From Actinotalea alkalitolerans (GTDB lineage Bacteria > Actinomycetota > Actinomycetes > Actinomycetales > Cellulomonadaceae): a stretch of 64,000 bases of DNA. The notes below the pieces were generated by a model. That model searched no databases. It saw nothing but the letters and a program-made list of their open reading frames with translations, and was not told the origin of the DNA. Every line of letters starts with the position of its first letter. Positions within the stretch are counted from its first letter, which is position 1. The DNA lies in contig NZ_JAMBPP010000004.1 in assembly GCF_023369855.1 (NCBI RefSeq), forward strand, positions 294,166-358,165, given 5' to 3'. The translations under genes and the position numbers were made by a program. Below are positions 44,315-54,023 of the stretch, one piece after another.

Positions 44315-45838
44315 GTGACCGACATGCTCCCACCACCCGAGCTCCTGACCGCGCTGGCCTCGCGTGGGCTGCACCTCGCCGGGCCGCTCGGCTCCGGGGG
44401 GCAGGGTGTCCGGTGGAGCGTCCGTGACGCGTCCGGGACGCGCTGGGCGGTGACGCCGGTGGTGCCCCGGTCGCCCGGGCACGCTGACCGGATCGTGGAG
44501 CGGGTGCGACGTCTGGAGACGGTCGTCCACCCGCACCTGGCCCGGATGGGGCAGGTGCTCCGGCTCGGTGAGGGTGATCTGGCGGTGCTCCACGAGCCGG
44601 TCGAGGGAACCGATCTGGCTACGGCCCACCTTGTGCGCACCGCGTGGTCACCCGGCGAGGTCGTGACGGTCCTGGTTCCCGTCGCGGGCGCCCTCGCGGC
44701 GCTCCACGAGGCCGACCTGTGCCATGGCGACGTGTCACCGTCCAACATCGTGCTCACGCCGGATGGCCGGGCGGTCCTGGTGGACCTGGTGCTGGGCGAC
44801 GACGAGAGCGAGGGCGGAACTCCGGGGTTCGCCCTCGCCGACCGGGACGCGGGCGCCTCCGCGGCGGGTGATGTCCACGCGCTCGCGAGCGTCGGCCTGC
44901 ACCTGCTCGACGACGCCGGCGGCATCGCCCGCGCGGAGGCAGGGCAGGGCCATCGGGGATCGGCGGCTCACGGTGCCGACGAGCGCCTCCGATCGTTGCT
45001 GCACGCGGTGGTCGCGGCACCGCCAGGTCCCGGCCCCTGCGCTGCAGGGCTGGCTACGGAGATCTACGGCGCATGCCCGGCAGAGCCGGTGACCGCACCC
45101 GACCCTGCGGTCCTCGCCCGCGTCGCCCTGAGGCGGCTGGTCGAACCTGGAGAACCCGCCGTGACATCCCGACGAGCCTGTCGGGGGGCGTGGTGGTCAC
45201 GTGGTTCGTCAGGTCGGCCCGGGTCGCCCGGTTCGCGGGCCGGAGGTGGACGTCATCGACGTGGCAGGTCGCGCGCCCCGGTGCTCCTGGTGGTCTCCAC
45301 GATGCTCCTGGTGGTGTGCGCGGCGACCGTGGGCGCGCGGGTGACCAGCGTGCGCGACAGCGCGACGGGTGATCGACGGGACGGGGAGGCCGCAACCCGG
45401 AGCGTCGTCCAGGTCGGCCCCGGTGCGCCCTCCTCACCGGTCGTGCATCCCGTCCCGGCAGCCGTCGAGCTCACCCGGAGACGTGCAGCGGCACTGGGCG
45501 CCCGGGACTCCGAGATGCTCGCCCAGGTCACCGTCCCTGGATCGTCCGCCGCGTGGCAGGACGAGGGTCTGCTGCGCTCCCTGCTGCGGCACCGCGAACC
45601 CCTCACCGTGGTCGCGACCGTGGGTCGTGCCAGGCTCGTGGACCCGGGGCCGCTGGAGGGCGGGAGCACGCGCTCGGACGCGGTGCAGGTGCGCGTCACC
45701 TCGACCACGACGGCACGTGTCAGGCCGGCGGGCCTGTCCTGGATCTCGGGGACGTCCGGCCCCTCGACCGTCGTCCTCACGCTCCGTCCCGACGGCGACT
45801 CCTGGCGGGTCAGCGAGGTGCGTCAGGACGGCGCGTGA
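44315..45838 (+). CDS. Degenerate protein-kinase-like membrane protein
   Basis: 507 residues. Kinase-like lobe about 20-280: Gly-rich GPLGSGGQG, the VAIK position reads WAVTPV with no Lys, the catalytic loop is CHGDVSPSN (D139, N144), and DFG is replaced by D-L-V (D157). A Gly/Arg-rich linker, one membrane helix (321-340) and an extracellular NTF2-like domain (about 370-505) follow. It may be a pseudokinase signalling across the membrane, or keep weak activity. GTG start. Overlaps the convergent epimerase gene by 29 bp. Confidence 0.75.
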   Translation: MTDMLPPPELLTALASRGLHLAGPLGSGGQGVRWSVRDASGTRWAVTPVVPRSPGHADRIVERVRRLETVVHPHLARMGQVLRLGEGDLAVLHEPVEGTDLATAHLVRTAWSPGEVVTVLVPVAGALAALHEADLCHGDVSPSNIVLTPDGRAVLVDLVLGDDESEGGTPGFALADRDAGASAAGDVHALASVGLHLLDDAGGIARAEAGQGHRGSAAHGADERLRSLLHAVVAAPPGPGPCAAGLATEIYGACPAEPVTAPDPAVLARVALRRLVEPGEPAVTSRRACRGAWWSRGSSGRPGSPGSRAGGGRHRRGRSRAPVLLVVSTMLLVVCAATVGARVTSVRDSATGDRRDGEAATRSVVQVGPGAPSSPVVHPVPAAVELTRRRAAALGARDSEMLAQVTVPGSSAAWQDEGLLRSLLRHREPLTVVATVGRARLVDPGPLEGGSTRSDAVQVRVTSTTTARVRPAGLSWISGTSGPSTVVLTLRPDGDSWRVSEVRQDGA

Positions 45839-46718
45839 CCCACTCGGCGGCCGAGGTCAGGTCCGGGTGCGTGTGCCGGAAGCCGGTCGCGGCGAGCACG
45901 GTCGGTACCGCGCGCTGAGAGGACAGGATGTCGTCGGCGAACTCGCCGATCGCGATGCGCAGTGCGACGCGTGGGACGCTCACCACGGCGGGCCGGTGCA
46001 GCGCACGAGCGACTGCCCGGATCACGTCCCGCTGCCGTGCCGGTGCGGGGGCCGTGAGGTTGACCGGCCCGCTCACCTCGGCCGTGAGCAGGTGCTCGAT
46101 CGCACGGACCTGGTCGGGGAGCGTGATCCAGCCCCAGAAGTTCTGACCGGGACCCAGAGGTCCGCCCACCCCGAGGCGCAGCAGCGGCAGCAGGCGGCCG
46201 AAGGAGCCACCGGTGCGGGACATCACGATCCCGGTCCGTAGGTGGGCGACCCGTGTCCCTGCTGCCTCGGCTGGGGCCGTGGCCGCCTCCCAGGACCGGA
46301 CGACGTCCACCAGGAAGCCCTCGCCCGGCGCCGAGCTCTCGGTCACCACCTCATCGCCTCGATCGCCGTAGACACCGACGGCAGAACCTTGCAGCAGCAC
46401 CGTGGGAGCCTCGTCACCTAGGTCCGCGATCCGACGGGCGAGGAGTGCCGTCGGCCCGGTGCGGGAGGTGAGGATCGTGGATCTGTAGGCCGCGTTCCAG
46501 CGGTGGTCGCCGAGCCCGGCCCCACCCAGGTTGACGACGGCGTCGACGCCGGCCAGCGCGGCGGGGTCCAGCTCGCCGGCGCCCGGGTCCCAGCGGATCT
46601 CGCGAGAGCACCGGGGTTCTCGGCGGACCAGCCGACGCACCTGGTGCCCCTGCCCTGCGAGATGCTCGACGAGGGCCGAGCCGATCAGCCCCTGGGATCC
46701 CGCCACGACGATCTGCAT
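45810..46718 (-). CDS. TIGR01777-family NAD-dependent epimerase/dehydratase (YfcH-like)
   Basis: 302 residues. MQIVVAGSQGLIGSALVEHL Rossmann motif, VVNLGGAGLGDHRWNAAYRS, VLLQGSAVGVYGDRGDEVV, GGPLGPGQNFWGWITLPDQV and PVNLTAPAPARQRDV, diagnostic for this family; substrate unknown. ATG 46718 (TACCGT 6 nt upstream). Same neighbour of E2 as Rv2216 beside dlaT in M. tuberculosis. The 3' end overlaps the kinase-like gene. Confidence 0.92.
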   Translation of the reverse strand: MQIVVAGSQGLIGSALVEHLAGQGHQVRRLVRREPRCSREIRWDPGAGELDPAALAGVDAVVNLGGAGLGDHRWNAAYRSTILTSRTGPTALLARRIADLGDEAPTVLLQGSAVGVYGDRGDEVVTESSAPGEGFLVDVVRSWEAATAPAEAAGTRVAHLRTGIVMSRTGGSFGRLLPLLRLGVGGPLGPGQNFWGWITLPDQVRAIEHLLTAEVSGPVNLTAPAPARQRDVIRAVARALHRPAVVSVPRVALRIAIGEFADDILSSQRAVPTVLAATGFRHTHPDLTSAAEWVTRRPDAPR

Positions 46719-46724
46719 GGGCAC

Positions 46725-46730
46725 ACGGTA
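46725..46730 (-). promoter_or_regulatory. -10 box TACCGT of the epimerase gene
   Basis: Ends 6 nt before ATG 46718; adjoins the E2 terminator hairpin, so the gene has its own start after the E2 transcript ends. Confidence 0.5.
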
Positions 46731-46736
46731 TGCCAG

Positions 46737-46769
46737 CGGGGCCCGGACCGTGTTCCGGTCCGGGCCCCG
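46737..46769. terminator. Hairpin terminator after the E2 gene
   Basis: Perfect 14-bp stem (arms 46737-46750 and 46756-46769), 5-nt TGTTC loop, 24 nt past the E2 stop on the minus strand. Confidence 0.88.
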
Positions 46770-46792
46770 CCGAGGTGGTGCTTCACCCGGTG

Positions 46793-48694
46793 TCAGGCAC
46801 CGACCTCGGACTCGAAGTCCCCGTCCTCGATGCGCTTCTTGACCGTGGCCAGGTAGCGCGAGGCGTCAGCCCCGTCGACCAGGCGGTGGTCGTAGGAGAG
46901 CGAGAGGTAGCACATCGAGCGGATCGCGATGTACTCGCCGCCGTCCTCGTCGGTCGCGACCACGGGCCGCTTGACGATCGCGCCGGTACCGAGGATCGCC
47001 GAGGTTCCGCCCGGCACGATCGGCGTGTCGAAGAGCGCACCCCCGGAGCCGGTGTTCGTCACGGTGAACGTCGCACCGCTGAGCTCGTCAGGGGTGACCT
47101 TGTTGTCCCGTGTCCGCGTGGCCAGGTCGGCGATCTTGCGGGCCACGCCCGCCAGGTTCAGGTCACCGGCATCCCGGATCACGGGCACGAGCAGCCCGCG
47201 CTCGGTGTCGACGGCGATGCCGACGTTCTCCTGGTCGTGGTAGGTGATCTGGTTGCCCTCGAGCACTCCGTTGACCTTCGGGTGGGCCTTGAGAGCCTCG
47301 GTCGCGGCGAGCACGAAGAACGGCAGGAACGTGAGGTTGACGCCTTCGCGGGCCTTGAAGTCGTTCTTGGCCCGGGTGCGCAGACGAGCGACCTTGGTCA
47401 CGTCGACCTCGACCACGGTGGTCAGCTGTGCCTGGCTGTGGAGCGCCTCGACCATCCGCTCGGCGATGATCTGCCGCAGGCGGCTCGCCTTCTCGGTCTT
47501 GCCCCGCAGCGGTGAGACGGCAGCCGCCGCCGGCTTGGAGGCGCTCTGCGCGGGCGCGGCCTGCTGAGCGGCGGCACGGTCGGACTTCTCCTTGTCCGCC
47601 TTCGCCCTCTCCTCGCGCTCCTTCTGGGCGCGCTCCGCTGCCTCGAGCACGTCCTCCTTGCGGATGCGGCCGCCGACACCGGTGCCGGACAGTGATGACA
47701 GGTCCACGCCCTTCTCGGCCGCGAGCTTGCGGACCAGGGGGGTGAGATACCCGCTCGCGCCGCCCGAGGGGGCGGGCTCGACGGGCTCGGACCGGTCGCC
47801 ACCCGAGGGCTCCGACACCGGGTTCTCCTGCTGGGCGGGGGCCTCGGGGACCGCAGCCGTCACTGCCGAGGCCTGGGTCTCGGAGGACGGTGCGACCTGC
47901 TCAGGCTCGGCCTCTGCCGTTTCGGCGGGCGCGGGTGCCTGCTCCTGCGCCGGGGGCGCGGAGGTCTCCTGCGTGGACCCGCCCGAGCCGGCCGACGATC
48001 CCGAACCGACACGTGCGAGTGCGGTCCCGACATCGACGGTCTCGTCCTCCTGCACCAGGATCTCGGTCAGCGTGCCGGCGAACGGCGACGGGATCTCGGT
48101 GTCGACCTTGTCGGTCGAGACCTCGAGCAGCGGCTCGTCGACCTCGACCGTGTCACCGACCTCCTTGAGCCAGCGTGTGACCGTCCCCTCGGTCACCGAC
48201 TCGCCGAGCGCGGGCATCGTGACGTCCTCGCTGGCGCCACCGGTGTCTGCAGCCTGCTCGGCAGCGGGCTGAGCCTCCTGCTCCGCCTCGTCGGTGACCT
48301 CGGGGGGCACCTGTGCGGCCTGCTGCTCTGCGGCACCTGCGGCACCGTCGGAGGCTTCGGCACCCTCGGCGGACGAAGGCTCCTCCTGCTGGTCGTCCTG
48401 GGTGTCAGGGGCGTCCGAGGAGTCCTGTCCGGACGAGCCCTCCGAGGGTGCCTCGTCGGCGGAACCGATGGTCGCCAGAGGAGTGCCGACGTCGACGGTC
48501 TCGTCCTCCTCGACGAGGATCTCGGTCAGCGTGCCGGCGAACGGCGACGGGATCTCGGTGTCGACCTTGTCGGTCGAGACCTCGAGCAGCGGCTCGTCGA
48601 CCTCGACCTGGTCACCGACCTGCTTGAGCCAACGGGTCACTGTGCCTTCGGTCACGCTCTCGCCGAGCGCGGGCATCTGCACGGAGTCAGACAT
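46793..48694 (-). CDS. sucB: Dihydrolipoamide acyltransferase (E2) with two lipoyl domains
   Basis: Core of the 2-oxo acid dehydrogenase complexes. 633 residues: lipoyl domain 1 (about 2-77) and 2 (about 158-233), both with the modified Lys in DKVDTE; Ala/Glu/Gln-rich linkers; E3-binding domain [20 protein letters not shown] to EDVLEAAE; catalytic domain from about 400 with the His in [17 protein letters not shown]. In actinobacteria one E2 often serves pyruvate dehydrogenase (with AceE) and 2-oxoglutarate dehydrogenase. ATG with AAGGAG upstream; lpdA precedes it by 26 bp. The lipoyl domains are duplicates with an exact 93-bp DNA repeat. Confidence 0.95.
   Translation of the reverse strand: MSDSVQMPALGESVTEGTVTRWLKQVGDQVEVDEPLLEVSTDKVDTEIPSPFAGTLTEILVEEDETVDVGTPLATIGSADEAPSEGSSGQDSSDAPDTQDDQQEEPSSAEGAEASDGAAGAAEQQAAQVPPEVTDEAEQEAQPAAEQAADTGGASEDVTMPALGESVTEGTVTRWLKEVGDTVEVDEPLLEVSTDKVDTEIPSPFAGTLTEILVQEDETVDVGTALARVGSGSSAGSGGSTQETSAPPAQEQAPAPAETAEAEPEQVAPSSETQASAVTAAVPEAPAQQENPVSEPSGGDRSEPVEPAPSGGASGYLTPLVRKLAAEKGVDLSSLSGTGVGGRIRKEDVLEAAERAQKEREERAKADKEKSDRAAAQQAAPAQSASKPAAAAVSPLRGKTEKASRLRQIIAERMVEALHSQAQLTTVVEVDVTKVARLRTRAKNDFKAREGVNLTFLPFFVLAATEALKAHPKVNGVLEGNQITYHDQENVGIAVDTERGLLVPVIRDAGDLNLAGVARKIADLATRTRDNKVTPDELSGATFTVTNTGSGGALFDTPIVPGGTSAILGTGAIVKRPVVATDEDGGEYIAIRSMCYLSLSYDHRLVDGADASRYLATVKKRIEDGDFESEVGA
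48057..48149. repeat. 93-bp direct repeat, copy 1 (second lipoyl domain)
   Basis: Identical at every base to 48516-48608, within the sequence for lipoyl domain 2 of the E2. Confidence 0.95.
48516..48608. repeat. 93-bp direct repeat, copy 2 (first lipoyl domain)
   Basis: Identical to 48057-48149; 459 bp apart (a multiple of 3), so recombination between copies would remove one lipoyl domain in frame. Confidence 0.95.
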
Positions 48695-48720
48695 GACCTC
48701 GTGTCTCCTTCGGTCGGGGA

Positions 48721-50103
48721 TCAGTTGTGGGCGTGCAGGGGCTTGCCGGCGAGAGCCAGGAAGGCCTCTCCGAGTGCTTCGTTCTGCGTGGGGTGCGCGT
48801 GCACGAGGGCGGCGACGTCCTCGGGGTAGGCCTCCCAGTTGACGATGAGCTGACCCTCTCCGATGAGCTCGCCGACCCGGGCACCGATCATGTGCACGCC
48901 GATCACGGGGCCGTCCTTCTGCCGGACGAGCTTGACGAAGCCGGCCGTCCCCAGGATCTGGCTCTTGCCGTTCCCACCGAGGTTGTACTCGAGGGTCTCG
49001 ACGCCGTCAGCCCCGTGGAGCTCCTTGGCCTTGGCCTCGGTGACCCCGACCGAGGCGACCTCCGGCTCGCTGTAGGTCACGCGGGGGATACCCGACTCGA
49101 TGATCGGCTGGGGGTTCAGGCCGGCGATCTGCTCGGCCACGAAGATGCCCTGGGCGAAGCCACGGTGCGCGAGCTGGAGCCCGGGGACGATGTCACCCAC
49201 GGCGTAGACGTTGCCCACGCCGGTGTGCAGCCGCTCGTCGGTCAGGACGAAGCCCCGGTCGAGCTTGACGCCCTGTTCGGCGAAGCCCAGGTCGTCGGTG
49301 CGCGGGCCACGGCCGACCGAGACCAGCAGCAGGTCGGCGTCGAAGGTCTTGCCGTCCTCGAGGGTCACGTGCACGCCGTGGTCGTCCTGCGTGACGCCCT
49401 GGAACCGGACACCGGTCGAGAAGTTGATGCCCCGCTTGCGGAACGCACGCTCGAAGGCCTTGCTGAGTGCGACGTCCTCGTTCGGGATGAGGTTGGGCAG
49501 TGCCTCGATGATCGTGACGTCGGCACCGAAGGACTTCCAGACGCTGGCGAACTCCGAGCCGATCACCCCACCGCCCAGGATGATGGCCGAGGACGGCACG
49601 TGATCGAGCTCGAGCGCGGCGTCCGAGGTGATGACGCGGCCACCGATCTCCAGGCCAGGGAGCGAACGCGAGTACGAGCCGGTCGCGAGCACGACGTTCT
49701 TGCCCTTGTACGGCTCTCCGTCGACCTCGACGGTGTCGGACGAGACCAGTGTCCCGTGCCCTTCGACCAAGGTGATCTTGCGCGACTTCACCAGGCCCTG
49801 GAGCCCCTTGTAGAGGCGGCCGATCACACCGTCCTTGTAGGCGTGCACCGCGGCCATGTCGATGCCCTCGAAGGACGCCTTGACGCCGAAGCGCTCGCTC
49901 TCCCGGGTCGCATCGGCGAGCTCGGCGGCGTGCAGCAGCGCCTTGGTGGGGATGCAGCCCCAGTGGAGGCAGGTGCCCCCGAGCTTGCCCGACTCGATGA
50001 GGACGACCTGGAGGCCGAGCTCGGCGGCGCGCAGGGCCGTGGCGTAGCCACCGCTCCCTCCGCCCAGGACGACGACGTCGTAGACGGGGGGACTGTCAGC
50101 CAC
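48721..50103 (-). CDS. lpdA: Dihydrolipoamide dehydrogenase (E3)
   Basis: Reoxidises dihydrolipoamide with NAD+. 460 residues: FAD motif [20 protein letters not shown], redox disulfide [16 protein letters not shown] motif [37 protein letters not shown] and the C-terminal His-Glu in [15 protein letters not shown] 50103 with GAGGAG upstream; the longer open frame upstream is not supported. Directly upstream of sucB in one transcript; serves both dehydrogenase complexes. Confidence 0.97.
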   Translation of the reverse strand: MADSPPVYDVVVLGGGSGGYATALRAAELGLQVVLIESGKLGGTCLHWGCIPTKALLHAAELADATRESERFGVKASFEGIDMAAVHAYKDGVIGRLYKGLQGLVKSRKITLVEGHGTLVSSDTVEVDGEPYKGKNVVLATGSYSRSLPGLEIGGRVITSDAALELDHVPSSAIILGGGVIGSEFASVWKSFGADVTIIEALPNLIPNEDVALSKAFERAFRKRGINFSTGVRFQGVTQDDHGVHVTLEDGKTFDADLLLVSVGRGPRTDDLGFAEQGVKLDRGFVLTDERLHTGVGNVYAVGDIVPGLQLAHRGFAQGIFVAEQIAGLNPQPIIESGIPRVTYSEPEVASVGVTEAKAKELHGADGVETLEYNLGGNGKSQILGTAGFVKLVRQKDGPVIGVHMIGARVGELIGEGQLIVNWEAYPEDVAALVHAHPTQNEALGEAFLALAGKPLHAHN

Positions 50104-50255
50104 GATGGGACTCCTCAGGCGCAGACGGTGGGTCGGTCGGCGTGCTGCCGACCATCTTGTCATCACCGGAGGACGAGCGGGAATCGAGAGCCGATCCTGG
50201 GTCCTTGCCCAGGTCCGCCGCCTCCGGCGGAATCATCCTACGTGTCATCGGGACG

Positions 50256-50261
50256 TAGGCT
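50256..50261 (+). promoter_or_regulatory. -10 box TAGGCT of the gene at 50268
   Basis: Ends 6 nt before ATG 50268; probable leaderless transcript divergent from lpdA. Confidence 0.55.
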
Positions 50262-50267
50262 GAGCAG

Positions 50268-50597
50268 ATGCGCTGGCTCTCACGTCGCCGTCCTCGGACG
50301 GGCGACCCGACCCCCTCGCCGAAGCAGGCCCAGCAGGCGACCCTCGACCATCTCCGCCAGTTCGTCCAGACCCGGGTGGGCGTCGAGGCGTACATCGAGC
50401 CGGTGACCAACGTGACGCAGACGACCATGGTCCTGATCGCGACCACCGGGGAGTGGACGCGCCGCCGCGTCCCCGATCCTGGGGTCGCCCGAGACATCGC
50501 CCGCGCTCTGAGCATCCCGGTCTACGACGTCCAACTCACGGGCTACCCGCAACGGATGCGGGACTGGAACGCGCGGCGCCGCAGCCCCCGCCGGTAG
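50268..50597 (+). CDS. Conserved hypothetical protein
   Basis: 109 residues: Arg-rich N-terminus, QQATLDHLRQFVQTRVGVEA, TTMVLIATTGEWTRRRVPDP and ARALSIPVYDVQLTGYPQRM. This set recurs in small actinobacterial proteins beside lpd or pepA; I know no function. No signal or membrane segment. Start from the -10 spacing. Convergent with pepA. Confidence 0.82.
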   Translation: MRWLSRRRPRTGDPTPSPKQAQQATLDHLRQFVQTRVGVEAYIEPVTNVTQTTMVLIATTGEWTRRRVPDPGVARDIARALSIPVYDVQLTGYPQRMRDWNARRRSPRR

Positions 50598-50658
50598 GGC
50601 GCCCGATCGGGCAAGCGCCTGTCAGGCGGCGCAGGCCGCGGCCCCTGCCGGCGCTGAC

Positions 50659-52149
50659 TCAGTCCGACGTGCTGCGTGCCGGCGCCTCGAGCAGCGAGAG
50701 CAGCGTACGGACGCCGACCCCGGTGCCGCCGACGGGCGTGTAGCCGTGGGCCGACGCCTCGTTGAAGGCAGGACCCGCGATGTCCAGGTGGGCCCAGGGT
50801 GTCGAGCCCACGAACTCGCGGAGGAACAGGCCCGCGGAGAGCATGCCGCCGAAGCGGTCCCCGATGTTCGCCAGGTCCGCGACCGAGGACTTCAGGCCCG
50901 CGCGCAGCTCCTCGGGCAGGGGCATCGGCCAGAACTGCTCACCCGAGGTCTGCGCCGCCGCGACGACCTCGGCGCGCAGGTCGTCGGTACCCATGACCGC
51001 CGAGACCCGGGTCCCGAGCGCCACGACCTGTGCGCCCGTGAGGGTCGCGATGTCGATGACGGCGTCGGGCTTCTCCTCGCACGCGGCGACCAGCCCGTCG
51101 GCCAGGACCAGTCGACCCTCGGCGTCGGTGTTGAGGACCTCGACCGTCGTCCCGCCACGCTGGGTGATCACGTCAGAGGGCCGCTGGGCCGTGCCGGAGG
51201 GCATGTTCTCGGCCAGGCAGAGCCAGCCGGTGACCTTGACGGGAACCTCGAGGGCGGCTGCCGCGAGGACCGTGTGCAGCACCGCTGCCGCGCCGGCCAT
51301 GTCGGACTTCATCGCCTCCATCCCCTTGGCGGGCTTGAGCGAGAGGCCGCCCGAGTCGAAGGTGATGCCCTTGCCGACCAGCGCGACCGACCGGGTGGCC
51401 TTGGACGGTGACCAGGTCAGCTTGACCAGCCGCGGCCCACGCGACGAGCCCTGGCCCACAGCCACGAGACCGCCGTAGCCGCCGGCAGCGAGTGCCTTCT
51501 CGTCCAGCACCGAGACCTTGATCTTGGTTCCCTTGACCGCGGCCCTCGCCGCGTCGGCGAAGGCTGCCGGGAAGAGGTCGATCGGTGCGGCGTTGACCAG
51601 GTCGCGCACGCCGTGGACCGCTGCGGCGAGCACGACGGCACGCTCGACGGCCCTCTTGGCGGCGTTCTCGCGGCCCCGAGGGGTGACGACCTCGAACCTG
51701 CTGGGCGGTCGAGGGCGGTCGGCCTGGTCGCGGTAGCGGGTGTACTCGTACGCGCCGAGCAGGGCACCCTCGACGATCGCGGCGACCGAGTCGACGTCGT
51801 CAGCGGGAAGTGCGAAGCCCACGGACGCAACACCTGCGAGCTGCCGCGTGGCAGCCCCTGCGGCCCGACGCAGGCCCTCGGGCGTGAGCGAGGCCGTGGC
51901 CGGCCCGGTACCCACCAGCACGAGCACCGGTGCGGTCAGGTGCCCTCCCGAGGGGAGCCGGTGCACGGAGTCCTGCTCACCGGTGATGCCCAGGGCACGG
52001 GCGCTGCCCGTCACGAGGGTGCGTAGCTCGGTGGGCAGGGTGTCAGCCCCGACGAGGGCGACCCCCGCACCGGACGAGGCGACCGCGACCACAAGGGCGT
52101 CGACGGCGAGGCGGGCAGGGTCCTTGGAGGTCAGTGTCGGTGCAGCCAC
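50659..52149 (-). CDS. pepA: Leucyl aminopeptidase (M17)
   Basis: Dinuclear metal exopeptidase removing N-terminal residues from peptides. 496 residues; metal and catalytic segments VALVGKGITFDSGGLSLKP, MKSDMAGAAAV and NTDAEGRLVLADG (M17 signature). GTG 52149; TAGCAT ends 6 nt upstream, so leaderless. Divergent from a membrane protein gene 56 bp away. Confidence 0.96.
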   Translation of the reverse strand: MAAPTLTSKDPARLAVDALVVAVASSGAGVALVGADTLPTELRTLVTGSARALGITGEQDSVHRLPSGGHLTAPVLVLVGTGPATASLTPEGLRRAAGAATRQLAGVASVGFALPADDVDSVAAIVEGALLGAYEYTRYRDQADRPRPPSRFEVVTPRGRENAAKRAVERAVVLAAAVHGVRDLVNAAPIDLFPAAFADAARAAVKGTKIKVSVLDEKALAAGGYGGLVAVGQGSSRGPRLVKLTWSPSKATRSVALVGKGITFDSGGLSLKPAKGMEAMKSDMAGAAAVLHTVLAAAALEVPVKVTGWLCLAENMPSGTAQRPSDVITQRGGTTVEVLNTDAEGRLVLADGLVAACEEKPDAVIDIATLTGAQVVALGTRVSAVMGTDDLRAEVVAAAQTSGEQFWPMPLPEELRAGLKSSVADLANIGDRFGGMLSAGLFLREFVGSTPWAHLDIAGPAFNEASAHGYTPVGGTGVGVRTLLSLLEAPARSTSD

Positions 52150-52155
52150 GGCTCG

Positions 52156-52161
52156 ATGCTA
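52156..52161 (-). promoter_or_regulatory. -10 box TAGCAT of pepA
   Basis: Ends 6 nt before GTG 52149. Confidence 0.55.
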
Positions 52162-52192
52162 GCCCGCGAGCGGTGCCCTCGGTGACGCCACG

Positions 52193-52198
52193 TATCCT
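52193..52198 (+). promoter_or_regulatory. -10 box TATCCT of the gene at 52206
   Basis: Ends 7 nt before GTG 52206; divergent from the pepA -10 only 31 bp away, so the two promoters overlap. Confidence 0.5.
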
Positions 52199-52205
52199 CG
52201 ACGCC

Positions 52206-52565
52206 GTGTGGACACCCCTTGCCCTGACGGTCGTCGCGGCCGCACTGGCCGTCGGCACGTGGGCAGCGTGGCGGGCGGCGCGCGACCAGCCGGTGATCCT
52301 GCGCCAGCTGATCGCCGCCGGGGTGGTGGAGGCCCTTCTCGTGGTCCAGCTGCTCGTCGGCATCGGGCTCGCCCTCGCGGGGACGACGGCGCCGGACGGT
52401 CCGACGTTCTGGGGCTACCTCGTGACCACGCTGTTCATCCTGCCGGTGGCGGCCGCGTGGGCCTTCGCCGAGCGAAGCCGGTGGAGCTCGGTGGTGCTGC
52501 TGGTCGCTGCCCTGACCGTCGCCTTCCTGCAGTACCGCATCCTGCAGGTCTGGGCCGGGGCATGA
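52206..52565 (+). CDS. Four-helix membrane protein, unknown
   Basis: 119 residues with four predicted membrane segments (about 4-20, 34-54, 70-88, 95-112); few charges between. Not recognised. GTG chosen from -10 spacing. Overlaps the next gene in ATGA, so the two membrane proteins are coupled and may form a pair, upstream of pyrD. Confidence 0.8.
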   Translation: MWTPLALTVVAAALAVGTWAAWRAARDQPVILRQLIAAGVVEALLVVQLLVGIGLALAGTTAPDGPTFWGYLVTTLFILPVAAAWAFAERSRWSSVVLLVAALTVAFLQYRILQVWAGA

Positions 52566-52972
52566 GCCCGACGTCGACGCGCACTGCGAGCGGTCCCGGT
52601 CGGCTGCTGGTGGCCGTGTACGCCGTGCTCGCGCTGGCGGCCACCGCGAGGTCGACGGTTCAGGTGCTGCGCGACCTTGACGAGGCGCCGTTGGCCTACC
52701 TGCTGTCGGCCGGTGCCGCAGCCGTCTACGTCGTGGCGACCGTCGCCCTGGCCAAGGGATGGCGCTCGGTGGCCTGGGTCGCGGTGAGCGTGGAGATGGT
52801 CGGGGTGGTGGTCGTCGGCGCCCTCTCGACGGTGGCACCGGAGCTGTTCCCCGAGGCGACCGTCTGGTCCGGCTTCGGGTCTGGTTACGGCTACGTCCCC
52901 CTCGTCCTCCCCGTCCTGGGATTGGTGTGGTTGCGACGGACGGCCCCCCTCGACACGGTCCCGGAGGGATAG
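52562..52972 (+). CDS. Integral membrane protein, unknown
   Basis: 136 residues, four hydrophobic segments (about 14-30, 44-62, 68-88, 109-124). GSGYGYVPLVLPVLGLVWLR near the end. No known family recognised. ATG overlaps the previous stop; its own stop ends 1 bp before the pyrD TTG, so it belongs to one operon with pyrD. Confidence 0.8.
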   Translation: MSPTSTRTASGPGRLLVAVYAVLALAATARSTVQVLRDLDEAPLAYLLSAGAAAVYVVATVALAKGWRSVAWVAVSVEMVGVVVVGALSTVAPELFPEATVWSGFGSGYGYVPLVLPVLGLVWLRRTAPLDTVPEG

Positions 52973-52973
52973 G

Positions 52974-54023
52974 TTGGCGGTCGTGTACCGCCTTCTCTTC
53001 ACCCAGGTCCTGCGGCGGATCGACCCCGAGCGGGCCCACCACCTGGCCTTCCTCGCGATCCGGTTCGTCGCCGCCGTCCCGCCGTTGCGTGCCCTGGTGC
53101 AGCGGCGGTGCGCACCCCCGGGGATGCCGACCGCCCGGGTGCTCGGTCTGGACGTGCCGGGCCGGTTCGGTCTCGCTGCTGGCTTCGACAAGGACGGCGT
53201 GGGCATCCGCGGACTGACGATGCTCGGTTTCGGCTTCGTCGAGGTCGGCACGATCACGGCCCACGCCCAACCGGGCAACGAGCGACCGCGGCTGTGGCGG
53301 GTCCTGGACCAGCACGCGGTCCGCAACCGCATGGGGTTCAACAACGAGGGCGCCGCCGCGGTCGCCGCCCGGTTGCGTCGCGTCCGGGCGACCCGGTGGG
53401 GGCGGTCGGCCGTGGTGGGCGTCAACATCGGCAAGAGCAAGGTGACCCCCGCGGCGCAGGCGGCCCAGGACTACGCGACCAGTGCCGGTCTGCTCGCCCC
53501 GGTCGCCGACTACCTCGTGGTGAACGTGTCCTCACCCAACACCCCTGGCCTGCGCTCGCTGCAGTCGGTCGAGCACCTCCGGCCGATCCTGCAGGCGGTG
53601 CGCTCCGCCGCGGACGGTGCGACCCCGGTGGCACGGACCGTGCCGCTCCTGGTGAAGATCGCCCCCGACCTGTCCGACGCGGATGTCGACGCCGTCGCCG
53701 AGCTGGTCCTCGAGCTCGGCCTGCAGGGGGTGGTGGCCGTCAACACCACGATCGACCACGACCTCGGTGAGGGCGGACTGTCCGGCCCCCCGCTCCTGGG
53801 CCGGGGACTTGAGGTCGTGCGTCGGCTGCGTGAGCGGCTCGGAGACGGGCCGGTCGTCATGGGCGTGGGAGGGATCACGACCGTCGACGACGCGCGCGCC
53901 TACCTGGCGGCCGGTGCCGACCTCGTCCAGGGCTACACCGGTTTCGTCTACGAGGGCCCTTTCTGGGCCGGTCGGCTCAACCGTGAGCTCGCGAGGACCC
54001 CGCTCGCCGGAGCCGTCCGGTGA
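52974..54023 (+). CDS. pyrD: Dihydroorotate dehydrogenase (quinone), class 2
   Basis: Fourth step of pyrimidine synthesis, passing electrons to menaquinone. 349 residues: N-terminal membrane-binding helices (LLFTQVLRRIDPERAHHLAF), GLAAGFDKDGVGIRGL, NRMGFNNEGAAAV, GVNIGKSKVTP, VNVSSPNTPGLRSLQ with the catalytic Ser, and MGVGGITTVDDARAYLAAGA. TTG start is supported by GGAGGG 7 nt upstream; GTG 52983 is too far from it. Overlaps the next small gene. Confidence 0.95.
   Translation: MAVVYRLLFTQVLRRIDPERAHHLAFLAIRFVAAVPPLRALVQRRCAPPGMPTARVLGLDVPGRFGLAAGFDKDGVGIRGLTMLGFGFVEVGTITAHAQPGNERPRLWRVLDQHAVRNRMGFNNEGAAAVAARLRRVRATRWGRSAVVGVNIGKSKVTPAAQAAQDYATSAGLLAPVADYLVVNVSSPNTPGLRSLQSVEHLRPILQAVRSAADGATPVARTVPLLVKIAPDLSDADVDAVAELVLELGLQGVVAVNTTIDHDLGEGGLSGPPLLGRGLEVVRRLRERLGDGPVVMGVGGITTVDDARAYLAAGADLVQGYTGFVYEGPFWAGRLNRELARTPLAGAVR

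Noticed and set aside
44315..45838. Frameshift in the kinase-like gene because of the Arg/Gly-rich stretch at residues 285-320
   Set aside because: The frame continues into a convincing membrane helix and an ordered C-terminal domain; the stretch is a plausible juxtamembrane linker.
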